NCBI RefSeq assembly: GCF_001425025.1
Contig: NZ_LMDE01000016.1
Coordinates: forward strand, 64,024-128,023
Length of the DNA: 64,000 nucleotides
DNA from: Nocardioides sp. Root122
GTDB lineage: Bacteria; Actinomycetota; Actinomycetes; Propionibacteriales; Nocardioidaceae
Direction: 5' to 3'
Part shown: piece after piece, positions 32,765-39,310 of the stretch
How positions within the stretch are numbered: the first letter of the stretch is position 1
Layout: each line of letters starts with the position of its first letter
The notes under the pieces: generated by a model
What the model saw: the letters and a program-made list of their open reading frames with translations, nothing else
Told to the model about the DNA's origin: nothing
Database searches by the model: none
Program-made: the position numbers and the translations under genes

Positions 32765-32833
32765 GTGCAGCTCCTCCATGACAACCCGGGCCACGACCTC
32801 ACCTACGACGACGTCTTTATGACTGTTCGTTAG
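32765..32833 (+). pseudogene. guaB1: orphaned native 5' end of guaB1 (promoter, start and 18 codons)
   Basis: A GTG at 32765 with TAGACT (32752-32757) seven bases upstream encodes VQLLHDNPGHDLTYDDVF, a near-perfect GuaB1 N-terminus. The frame then runs into foreign sequence (MTVR) and stops at 32833. The rest of guaB1 lies 3.8 kb downstream, after an alternative 5' end. Joining codon 18 here to the downstream Phe-Met-Val restores an ordinary GuaB1, so this is the original start separated by the island. It may still be transcribed and give a 22-residue peptide. Confidence 0.85.
32798..32821 (+). repeat. left attachment repeat (attL) in guaB1
   Basis: A 24-bp stretch, CTCAC-C-TACGACGACGTCTT-T-ATG, matches 36627-36650 with two differences, one on each side of the perfect 14-bp core TACGACGACGTCTT (32804-32817). 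The base left of the core is host-like (ACC) and the base right of it is island-type (TTT), which places the crossover within the core. Confidence 0.82.
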
Positions 32834-33092
32834 GACACTCGTCGGGAGGCTCGGGCGGGGGCCTCGCGGCCAACTTGCCGAACAGTCGAACCGCTGCGAG
32901 CTGCTCTGCTGTCAGTGGTTCGTCGCGACGCTGATCCCACCATTCGCGAGCGGCGATGTAGTGCTCGGTTTCCTCCCAGCGAGCGTGACCGCATGGCAAC
33001 TCGCCGGCGGCCGTTCTCGGCTGCCCGACCTCCGAGCCGGTAGCACGACGTCCTGTCACGGCGCTACGAGTCGGGATGGTTGAACGTTGCAT
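32817..33092 (-). CDS. hypothetical small protein of the island
   Basis: 91 residues, not recognised. The core CGHARWEETEHYIAAREWWDQRRDEPLTAEQLAAVRLFGKLAA looks like a folded helical domain, with a Cys-His pair at its start and a proline-rich acidic tail. The ATG has TAGCAT six bases upstream, which overlaps a GCATCC-N2-GGATGC palindrome shared with the divergent regulator, so it may be controlled by that protein. The stop codon TAA lies across the edge of the attL core. It is the right size for an excisionase or antitoxin, but I see no specific similarity to either. Confidence 0.5.
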   Translation of the reverse strand: MQRSTIPTRSAVTGRRATGSEVGQPRTAAGELPCGHARWEETEHYIAAREWWDQRRDEPLTAEQLAAVRLFGKLAARPPPEPPDECPNEQS

Positions 33093-33128
33093 CCGTGGAT
33101 GCTACTTATAGTCTGTCGACTGAAAGTC
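33089..33128. promoter_or_regulatory. divergent operator region with C-box-like repeats
   Basis: GCATCC-GT-GGATGC (33089-33102) is a 14-bp palindrome overlapping the start of the leftward gene. AGTC-N4-GACT-N3-AGTC (33110-33128) follows and includes GACTGAAAGTC, the GACT-N3-AGTC form of restriction-modification controller-protein sites. TATAGT (33107-33112) is the likely -10 box of the rightward XRE gene. The arrangement suggests autoregulation by that protein. Confidence 0.65.
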
Positions 33129-33139
33129 ATCAACACACA

Positions 33140-33397
33140 ATGATCCGGTTCGTGCCGGATCACAACCCCCGCTTGCAAGAGCGGCTGGAGCGGTTTGGTG
33201 TCGCGGTGCGGAATGCTCGCCGAGCCAAGGGGCTCTCGCAAGAGGAGCTGGCGCATCTCTCTGGCCTGCACCGTACCTACGTCGGCTCGGTCGAGCGGGG
33301 CGAGCGCAACATCAGCCTGTCGAGTGCATGGGCCTTTGCGGACACGCTCGACCTTCGACTGACGGATCTTGTGTCGGAAGCAGACGCTGGGGGGTAA
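33140..33397 (+). CDS. XRE-family helix-turn-helix regulator, controller-protein-like
   Basis: 85 residues, almost all one XRE domain: FGVAVRNARRAKGLSQEELAHLSGLHRTYVGSVERGERNISLSSAWAFADTLDLRLTDLV. The recognition helix is in LHRTYVGSVERGERNIS, as in C proteins of restriction-modification systems and small phage repressors. The ATG at 33140 begins just before the domain, with no ribosome site; the C-box-like repeat lies 12-30 bp upstream. No restriction or methylase gene accompanies it here, so it probably controls other island genes. Confidence 0.87.
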   Translation: MIRFVPDHNPRLQERLERFGVAVRNARRAKGLSQEELAHLSGLHRTYVGSVERGERNISLSSAWAFADTLDLRLTDLVSEADAGG

Positions 33398-33540
33398 GTC
33401 GATCGGCATCGACTGCGAGCACTCGCCTGGCGCTCGGATGACAGATCGGTCGAACGCCGGCGTGTCTCTTCGGGACGAGTGGGTCCGCACGGGTTACATT
33501 GGTGCTCAATAATTTAGCAACCACCCGCTGGGAGCCAAAC

Positions 33541-34212
33541 TTGAGCTGGTTTGACGAAGAGATGCGCCCGATCATCACGCACGAGGCAGCTGTGCTCTCG
33601 GCTACTCTCAACGAGAGCATGGCAGTCGCTGTCGCTCATGCTCGGGACGACACTCGTCGCTACCCGCCCAGGCAGTTTCCGCACGCGATGCCGATGATGC
33701 TTCGCTGTGCCATGCGCCTCGAGCTTGAACGGTGCGGCCTGCCCAATGGCTGGGAGCTCAACGGCGACTCGCGTCTCATGGGTCAGCTCCTACTCAGCAA
33801 CGAGGAGCACGCCCTTGATCTTCGGTTCTTGAAGGAGCGTCGTCGTAGCTACCCCGGCGGAGTGCCCTCGGCGGGTCGCAACCCAGCGCGCATCGCGGCA
33901 TGGAGCAGTCGCGACGTTCCGTTGCCGACCCTAGGCGCGAGCGAGCTCGACACCCCGACAGAGAGGCAGCGCACCACCGTGCTGTGGGTCTGGGATCTCG
34001 GCGGGCCTCTGTCGGACGAGCACCCTGCTTTCACGCAGCGTCTAGTGCACACAACTTCGCCTGGCGTCTATGGACGCGCCGTTCCCTGTGACCTGTCCTT
34101 GGACCTCTTGCCCGCCGGGGGCATCTTCGACCGACTCGAATTCGCCGGCGGCGACACCGACACCGACTTCTTCCACGTCGAGCTCGACGAGACCGCCGAA
34201 GATGGAGACTGA
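33541..34212 (+). CDS. island protein of unknown function, paired with XRE-ImmA/IrrE gene
   Basis: 223 residues from a TTG at 33541, chosen for the GGGAG site just upstream; in-frame starts at 33499 (TTG) or 33502 (GTG) are possible. I do not recognise the family. GWELNGDSRLMGQLLLSNEEHALDLRFLKERRR is a charged central block, and TTVLWVWDLGGPLSDEHPAFTQRLVHTTSPGVYGRAVPCDLSLDLL near the end looks like a beta-rich domain. It has no membrane or signal segment. Its last 11 bases overlap the next gene, so the two are coupled. By position it may be the toxin or effector that the XRE-ImmA protein controls. Confidence 0.75.
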   Translation: MSWFDEEMRPIITHEAAVLSATLNESMAVAVAHARDDTRRYPPRQFPHAMPMMLRCAMRLELERCGLPNGWELNGDSRLMGQLLLSNEEHALDLRFLKERRRSYPGGVPSAGRNPARIAAWSSRDVPLPTLGASELDTPTERQRTTVLWVWDLGGPLSDEHPAFTQRLVHTTSPGVYGRAVPCDLSLDLLPAGGIFDRLEFAGGDTDTDFFHVELDETAEDGD

Positions 34213-35323
34213 GTTCCGCGGTGAGCGCTTGGTCGCCCTTCGGGAGCTTGAAGGGATAACCCAAGCTGAGCTGGCTAGTGCCCTCGGCGTCACCTCTGGA
34301 GCGCTCACGCACGTTGTCAAGGGCGACCGCCCTTTCCCGTCGTCGTGGGCACACGCCGCCAGCCGGGCCTACGCCGTCCCAATCGAATTCTTCGCAGTCA
34401 CCCCGACGCCAGCCGACATCGGGGTCCTCACCTATAAGAAGAAGTCCACCGCGAGGGTTCGGGATGAGAAGAGAGTCGATCGGCTCTACTCCGAGGCCGC
34501 ACGCCTGTTCCGCCACGCGTCTGTCGCCTCCGGCTACCGCCCTTCGCAGTTGCCTGACCCCTCGGAATTCGACGGAGACCCGGAGCTGCTGGCGGCCGAG
34601 GTGCGCCGCCGCGCAGCGGTAGGTCCTACCGACCCGGTACCCAATGTGATCCGACTGTGCGAGCGGCTCGGGGTCGGTGTCATCGACAACCTTGACCCTC
34701 AAGCAGACGAAGATGCGCGTCACTCCGGGGCATCGCGCCCTTCGACGTTCGAGAATCGTCCCCTGATCGCGCTCACCTCTCATCGCAGCGCGGCGTACAA
34801 GCGGTTCCTGGTGGCCCACGAACTGTTCCATCTCATTGCCGATCGGGATCTTGATCGTCCCCTGACTAGTACCCGCGACCGGCGGGAGAAGCGCGCTGAC
34901 AGGTTTGCCGCTGCCCTGCTGCTACCCCAGGAGGTGGCAGCGGAGCGCCTAACACCCTCGATGACGCTTCACGGGTATTTGCGCGTGAAGGCCGACTACG
35001 GCGTTGAGGTGAAGGGCCTCATTCACCGTGCCGGGGAACTTGGCATCGTCACCTCGGAGCGAGCGCGGAGCCTCTACATTCAGTGGTCGTCCAGCGGGTG
35101 GCGAACCGACGAACCGGTGCAGGTGCCCGAGGAACGCCCGCTGCTGCTCACTCAGGCATTGAAGAAGGCTGAAGGGAAGAGCTACGCCGCGCGCCTGTCC
35201 CACACGCTTGGAGTTCCAGCTCCACTTATCACGCATTGGACCCAGTCGGACGACCTGTCCGTCGGTAAAGAAGACCATCCTGGTGCGGATGTGATTCCAA
35301 TACGGAGCGGGCCACGAAGGTGA
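34202..35323 (+). CDS. XRE-family regulator fused to ImmA/IrrE metallopeptidase
   Basis: 373 residues. Residues 5-65 are an XRE helix-turn-helix (RLVALRELEGITQAELASALGVTSGALTHVVKG). Residues ~150-250 hold the ImmA/IrrE (COG2856) zinc peptidase, with the active site FLVAHELFHLIADRD (HExxH) and the downstream KRADRFAAALLLPQEV block with its metal-ligand region. Proteins of this type cleave or release a repressor in phages, mobile elements and toxin-antitoxin systems. A C-terminal segment (about 290-373) adds another possible helical DNA-binding part (KSYAARLSHTLGVPAPLITHWTQ). The ATG overlaps the upstream gene by 11 nt. Confidence 0.9.
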   Translation: METEFRGERLVALRELEGITQAELASALGVTSGALTHVVKGDRPFPSSWAHAASRAYAVPIEFFAVTPTPADIGVLTYKKKSTARVRDEKRVDRLYSEAARLFRHASVASGYRPSQLPDPSEFDGDPELLAAEVRRRAAVGPTDPVPNVIRLCERLGVGVIDNLDPQADEDARHSGASRPSTFENRPLIALTSHRSAAYKRFLVAHELFHLIADRDLDRPLTSTRDRREKRADRFAAALLLPQEVAAERLTPSMTLHGYLRVKADYGVEVKGLIHRAGELGIVTSERARSLYIQWSSSGWRTDEPVQVPEERPLLLTQALKKAEGKSYAARLSHTLGVPAPLITHWTQSDDLSVGKEDHPGADVIPIRSGPRR

Positions 35324-35431
35324 TTGCGTGTAAGCCCTCGGGCACACGGCTCTAAAACGCATCTTCGCTTGACTGCGCCAAGGGATGGCCTCCCACGACA
35401 TGCGATGTCGGTGTGCGACCATGGCCGCGTG

Positions 35432-35938
35432 ATGGACAACCCGGCGGCCGGAAGTGTCGCTCGAGCTGAGAAGACGCACAACCTGCTCGCGTGGGTCCTG
35501 GTAGGGGTCATCGTCGTTTGCACCGTGGTGCTGGGCGTCTCCAAGCCTGGGACCGCTGTGACGGTCTTTCTCACCGTAGTGTCAGCAGTTGCTGGTGCGG
35601 CGCTTGGAAACGTGCTTCGTATCGATCTCTCGCAGAGCGTTTTTCGAAATCAGGCGCGGCCGGCGACGCGCCACCTTTTCGATCAGGTACAAAGACTGCA
35701 GCGGCTAGTAGTCCGAGTCGAAGCCCACGGTGCGGCTTGCAAGGCTGAGCGGATCTCCCAAGAACGAGTGGCAGACTGGTTCGTCGCGGTGGGAAACGAC
35801 CTACGCTCGGAAATCGATGCGACCGCGACAGCCATCGACAACTGGAGCGATCTAGCCTCGGACGTCCGGGAAGACGAATGGTCGAAATACCTCAAGCGCG
35901 ACAACCGACTGCCTGGACACGAAGGAAATGAAGAATGA
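35432..35938 (+). CDS. island two-helix membrane protein of unknown function
   Basis: 168 residues from the ATG at 35432 (a GTG sits one codon before). Two membrane helices, LLAWVLVGVIVVCTVVLGVS and AVTVFLTVVSAVAGAALGNVL, are followed by about 105 soluble residues that are mainly helical and charged (RHLFDQVQRLQRLVVRVEAHGAACKAERISQERVADWFVAVGNDLRSEI). This anchors a cytoplasmic helical domain to the membrane, a layout shared by some abortive-infection effectors, but there is no family match. Its stop overlaps the next gene by 4 nt (ATGA). A gap of 108 bp separates it from the ImmA/IrrE gene. Confidence 0.72.
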   Translation: MDNPAAGSVARAEKTHNLLAWVLVGVIVVCTVVLGVSKPGTAVTVFLTVVSAVAGAALGNVLRIDLSQSVFRNQARPATRHLFDQVQRLQRLVVRVEAHGAACKAERISQERVADWFVAVGNDLRSEIDATATAIDNWSDLASDVREDEWSKYLKRDNRLPGHEGNEE

Positions 35939-36423
35939 ATCAAGAACGTATTCGGGGGAAGGTCGCTCGCGTCAATAGCGATCGAGAACTCATCATCAAC
36001 CGCGGAGCCGCTGATGGGGTCACTGAAGGAACGTTCTTTTATGTTCGCGACGAGCCCGTCGTGATCACCGACCCGGACTCGGGTGAATCCTTGGGCGAAG
36101 TGCTACCTATCAAGATCGTCGTACGCGCTGACGAAGTGGACGAAAAGTTCTGCATTGCGCGGACTTTTCGGTCCCGGCGTGTGCTGGTACGAGAAGCGGA
36201 GCCCGGAAACGACCAATTCGGTGCAGTCTTGAAGTCATGGCGTGCGCAACTCCAGCCCCCGCGCCCAGCTGAATACGAGACGCGCGTAGAAACGCTTCGA
36301 GTCGATCCGACTAAAGGATCGCCGATCGACGATCGCGACAGCATCGTGCGAGTAGGCGATGTAGTGGAGTCAGTGCTCGCCGGTGAGGACATAGACCCCG
36401 TCACGACGACCCTCTTCAAGTAG
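35935..36423 (+). CDS. island protein with FlgT-C-terminal-like beta domain
   Basis: 162 residues. GKVARVNSDRELIINRGAADGVTEGTFFYVRDEP, followed by DPDSGESLGEVLPIKIVVRADEVDEKFCIARTF, resembles the small beta-barrel repeated at the C-terminus of FlgT-like and related envelope proteins (G-x-V-x2-V, N-x-G-x2-G-V-x2-G, D-P-x-S/T-G-E). A second half repeats a weaker version (SIVRVGDVVESVL). No signal peptide, so it is probably cytoplasmic, next to the membrane protein it overlaps by 4 nt. Function unknown; the resemblance is by eye. Confidence 0.7.
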   Translation: MNQERIRGKVARVNSDRELIINRGAADGVTEGTFFYVRDEPVVITDPDSGESLGEVLPIKIVVRADEVDEKFCIARTFRSRRVLVREAEPGNDQFGAVLKSWRAQLQPPRPAEYETRVETLRVDPTKGSPIDDRDSIVRVGDVVESVLAGEDIDPVTTTLFK

Positions 36424-36590
36424 CCGTGCCGTAGGCGGCACGCGTGATCCAGGCCGGAGAGCGTTCGAACCTTGATGTAGTCCGCGTGAATGACGCGGGT
36501 TAAGTCGCGCCGAGCATGGTCGCGATCTGACCCGAGAGTGGTTCGCGGGCCAGGTCGTGCTGGAAAGTCGTAGCAGCGTAGGTTCGGCGT
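36424..36590 (+). promoter_or_regulatory. island-borne promoter for guaB1
   Basis: 167 bases without a gene. TAGGTT (36579-36584) lies six bases before the GTG at 36591, giving a leaderless start like the native one it replaces. I see no clear -35 box. The rest holds no recognisable element apart from short GC-rich inverted repeats. Confidence 0.6.
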
Positions 36591-38027
36591 GTGAAATTCT
36601 TGAACGGGCAGGGTCATGACGTTGATCTCACGTACGACGACGTCTTCATGGTCCCGCGCCACTCCTCCGTGGCCAGCCGCTACGACGTCGACCTGGCCAC
36701 CTCCGACGGCACCGGCGCGACGCTGCCGCTCGTCGTCGCCAACATGACGGCGATCGCCGGTCGGCGGATGGCCGAGACGGTCGCCCGGCGCGGGGGCATC
36801 ACCGTCATCCCGCAGGACATCCCGATCCAGGTGGTCGCCGACGTGGTGGCCTGGGTGAAGGAGCGGCACCCGGTGTTCGACACCCCGATCGAGCTGCGCC
36901 CCGACCAGACCGTCGCCGAGGCCCTGTCGCTGATCCCGAAGCGCGCGCACAAGGCAGCCGTCGTGGTGCAGGACGGACGTCCGGTGGGCGTGGTGTCCGA
37001 GGCCGACTGCGCGGACGTGGACCGCTTCGCCCAGGTCCAGGCGGTGATGAACCGCTCGGTCGTCACGGTGGCCGCCTCGACCGACCCCCGCGAGGTCTAC
37101 GACGCCATCGAGCGGGCCAAGGCGCCGCTGGCCGTCGCGGTCTCCGGGTCCGGCGAGCTGGTGGGGGTGCTGACCCGGCTCGGCGCGCTGCGCGCCACGC
37201 TCTACAACCCCGCGCTCGACGACGGCGGCCGCCTGCGGATCGCCGCGGCGGTCGGCGTGAACCGCGAGGTCGCCGACCGCGCCCAGGACCTCCTCGAGGC
37301 CGGCGTCGACTGCCTGGTCGTGGACACCGCCCACGGGCACCAGGACCGGATGGTCCAGGCCCTGCAGGCGGTCCGGGCGCTGTCTCCCACCGTCCCCGTC
37401 GCGGCCGGCAACGTCGTCTCGGCGGACGGCACCCGGGCGCTGATCGAGGCCGGTGCCGACATCGTCAAGGTCGGCGTCGGGCCGGGCGCCATGTGCACCA
37501 CCCGGATGATGACCGGCGTCGGCCGCCCCCAGTTCTCCGCCGTGCTCGAGTGCGCGGCCGCCGCACGCGAGCTCGGCAAGCACGTCTGGGCGGACGGAGG
37601 AGTACGCCACCCGCGCGACGTCGCCCTCGCCCTGGCCGCGGGTGCCTCGTCGGTGATGATCGGCTCCTGGTTCGCCGGCACCCACGAGTCGCCCGGCGAC
37701 CTGATGCACGACGCCGACGGCCGCCCGTTCAAGGTGTCCTTCGGGATGGCCTCGGCACGCGCGGTGGCCAACCGCACGGCCGGCGAGTCGTCGTACGACC
37801 GGGCCCGCAAGGGGCTCTACGAGGAGGGCATCTCCTCGTCGCGGATGTACCTCGACCCCGACCGTCCCGGGGTCGAGGACCTCATCGACCAGATCTGCTC
37901 CGGCGTGCGCTCCTCGTGCACCTACGCCGGCGCGAGCGACCTCGCCGAGCTCCACGAGCGGGCGCTCGTCGGGGTGCAGTCCGCGGCCGGCTTCCACGAG
38001 GGCCGGCCCCTCGAGAAGTCCTGGTGA
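36591..38027 (+). CDS. guaB1: GuaB1 family IMP dehydrogenase-related protein (GMP reductase in mycobacteria)
   Basis: 478 residues. Residues 13-19 (DLTYDDVF, MVPRHSSV) begin the TIM barrel; the CBS pair is inserted around residues 95-205 (ELRPDQTVAEAL, VGVVSEADC, VAVSGSGELVGVLTRLGAL). The catalytic loop VGVGPGAMCTTRMMTG carries the Cys near residue 300, with KVSFGMASARAV and FHEGRPLEKSW at the end. In mycobacteria GuaB1 is reported to be a GMP reductase with CBS control rather than an IMP dehydrogenase. The first 13 codons (MKFLNGQGHDVD) are island-derived and replace MQLLHDNPGHD at 32765. Confidence 0.93.
   Translation: MKFLNGQGHDVDLTYDDVFMVPRHSSVASRYDVDLATSDGTGATLPLVVANMTAIAGRRMAETVARRGGITVIPQDIPIQVVADVVAWVKERHPVFDTPIELRPDQTVAEALSLIPKRAHKAAVVVQDGRPVGVVSEADCADVDRFAQVQAVMNRSVVTVAASTDPREVYDAIERAKAPLAVAVSGSGELVGVLTRLGALRATLYNPALDDGGRLRIAAAVGVNREVADRAQDLLEAGVDCLVVDTAHGHQDRMVQALQAVRALSPTVPVAAGNVVSADGTRALIEAGADIVKVGVGPGAMCTTRMMTGVGRPQFSAVLECAAAARELGKHVWADGGVRHPRDVALALAAGASSVMIGSWFAGTHESPGDLMHDADGRPFKVSFGMASARAVANRTAGESSYDRARKGLYEEGISSSRMYLDPDRPGVEDLIDQICSGVRSSCTYAGASDLAELHERALVGVQSAAGFHEGRPLEKSW
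36627..36650 (+). repeat. right attachment repeat (attR) in guaB1
   Basis: Codons 13-20 of guaB1 (CTCAC-G-TACGACGACGTCTT-C-ATG) match 32798-32821 with two differences. Left of the 14-bp core (36633-36646) the base is island-type (ACG); right of it the base is host-type (TTC). This is the mirror image of attL. Confidence 0.82.
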
Positions 38028-38031
38028 CGCG

Positions 38032-38703
38032 ATGAGGGAGCTCGAGCACGTCTTCGTGATGACCTACGGCCGGTCGGGGTCGACCCTGCTGATGGGCATC
38101 CTCAACTCGATCCCGGGCTGGCTGCTGCGCGGGGAGAACCGCCACGCGATGCGCCACCTCTACGACTTCCACCGCAGCGGCCTCGCCGAGAAGGCCCGGG
38201 TCGACCCGGCGCGGGCGAGCCGGCCGACGCACCCGTGGTTCGGCATCGAGGGCTTCCCGGAGGTCGCCTCGCTGCAGCACATCCGTGCGCTGGCCGAGGC
38301 GACGCTGCTGCGCCCGGAGCACGACACCCGGGTCAGCGGCTACAAGGAGATCCGCTGGTACGACGCCGACCTCCCCGACTACGTCGACTTCCTCCGCCAG
38401 GTCTTCCCCGGTGCGCGGTTCGTCGTCAACACCCGCAACCTCACCGACGTCGCGGCCAGCAACTACTGGACCCACAAGGACGACCCCCTCTCGCAGGTGC
38501 AGGCGATCGAGGAGAAGATCCTGAGCACCGCCGCCGGTCTGGGTGACGCGGCCTACCGCGTCCACTACGACGACTACGTCGCCGACCCCGAGGCGCTGCG
38601 CGGCCTGTTCGACTGGCTCGGCGAGGTCTACGACCAGAACCGCATCGAGGCCGTGCTGGCCACCCCGCACTCGCGGGTCGGCAAGCACCGGGACGTCGAG
38701 TGA
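38032..38703 (+). CDS. sulfotransferase family protein
   Basis: 223 residues. It begins LEHVFVMTYGRSGSTLLMGILN, the PAPS 5'-phosphosulfate-binding loop (GRSGST), and later has ARFVVNTRNLTDVAASNYW, the 3'-phosphate-binding segment (RNxxDxxxS). These define the Sulfotransfer_1/3 fold, which transfers sulfate from PAPS to a hydroxyl or amine. It is shorter than many members. The acceptor is unknown. It starts 4 bp after guaB1 and overlaps the nucleosidase gene by 4 nt (GTGA), so the three may share a transcript. Confidence 0.88.
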   Translation: MRELEHVFVMTYGRSGSTLLMGILNSIPGWLLRGENRHAMRHLYDFHRSGLAEKARVDPARASRPTHPWFGIEGFPEVASLQHIRALAEATLLRPEHDTRVSGYKEIRWYDADLPDYVDFLRQVFPGARFVVNTRNLTDVAASNYWTHKDDPLSQVQAIEEKILSTAAGLGDAAYRVHYDDYVADPEALRGLFDWLGEVYDQNRIEAVLATPHSRVGKHRDVE

Positions 38704-39263
38704 CGCCGCGCGTGCTGGTGGTCTCGGCCACCGCGGCCGAGGCCGCCCACGTGCCGGCCGGCCTGCCGCTGGTCGTCACCGGCATGGGCAAGGTGGCTGC
38801 CGCGACCGCGACCGCGCGCGCCCTGTCGTCGTACGACGACCACGCCGGGCTGACGGTGGTGAACATCGGCACCGCCGGCGCCCTCCGTCCCGGGCTGAGC
38901 GGGCTCTTCGAGCCGGGGACGGTGCTCAACCACGACCTGAGCGCTGACGTGATCCGCTCGCTCGGCCACGACCCGCAGGAGCGGCTCGAGGTGGGGGAGT
39001 CGGACGTGATCCTGGCGACCGGCGACGTGTTCGTCAGCGACCCGGCGGTGCGTGACGCCCTGGCCGAGCGGGCACACCTCGTCGACATGGAGGGCTACGC
39101 CGTGGCCTACGCCTGCCGCGAGCTCGGCGTGCCCGTGCGGCTGGTCAAGCACGTCTCGGACCCCGCCGACGAGTCGGCGCTCGACTGGCCGACCGTGGTC
39201 GAGGCGTCGGCGCGCGTGCTCGGTGAGTGGGTCCGGACCGAGGTGCTCGCCCCGCGAGGTTGA
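38700..39263 (+). CDS. nucleosidase (MTA/SAH nucleosidase-like)
   Basis: 187 residues. VVTGMGKVAAATATARAL, VVNIGTAGALRPGLSGLFEPGTVLNHDLS, ILATGDVFVSD and HLVDMEGYAVAYACRELGVPVRLVKHVSDPADESAL are the PNP/UDP family blocks, with ME..A (substrate-binding Glu) and SDxAD-like (SDPAD, catalytic Asp). These fit 5'-methylthioadenosine/S-adenosylhomocysteine nucleosidase, though the protein is shorter than MtnN. Its place after guaB1 suits purine salvage. The GTG overlaps the sulfotransferase stop. Confidence 0.88.
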   Translation: MTPRVLVVSATAAEAAHVPAGLPLVVTGMGKVAAATATARALSSYDDHAGLTVVNIGTAGALRPGLSGLFEPGTVLNHDLSADVIRSLGHDPQERLEVGESDVILATGDVFVSDPAVRDALAERAHLVDMEGYAVAYACRELGVPVRLVKHVSDPADESALDWPTVVEASARVLGEWVRTEVLAPRG

Positions 39264-39310
39264 GCACCCGGGCTCAGGGGTCGTGGGGCGATGGCGTCGA
39301 TACTCGCCCC

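Larger units (their letters stand above)
32804..36646. mobile_element. 3.8-kb integrase-less genomic island inserted in the 5' end of guaB1
   Basis: The region between two 14-bp core repeats (32804-32817 and 36633-36646) differs from its surroundings. Its GC is visibly lower, it uses codons that are rare here (TTA, ATA, AGA), and it carries six genes with XRE regulators and an ImmA/IrrE peptidase. It separates the native start of guaB1 from the rest of the gene and provides a replacement promoter and first 13 codons. The repeat unit is 3829 bp. No integrase, excisionase, replication or transfer gene is recognisable. The cargo suggests a defence or toxin-antitoxin role (inference). Confidence 0.83.

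Noticed and set aside
33140..35323. Complete restriction-modification system led by a C protein
   Set aside because: No methyltransferase motifs (DPPY/NPPY, PCQ, SAM-binding FxGxG) occur in the island and no clear PD-(D/E)xK nuclease could be confirmed in the 33541 product.
32500..36700. Integrase, transposase or tRNA gene as the island's attachment site
   Set aside because: I looked for recombinase motifs and tRNA folds in and beside the island and found none. The nearest tRNA is at 50.1 kb. The attachment site is the guaB1 coding sequence.
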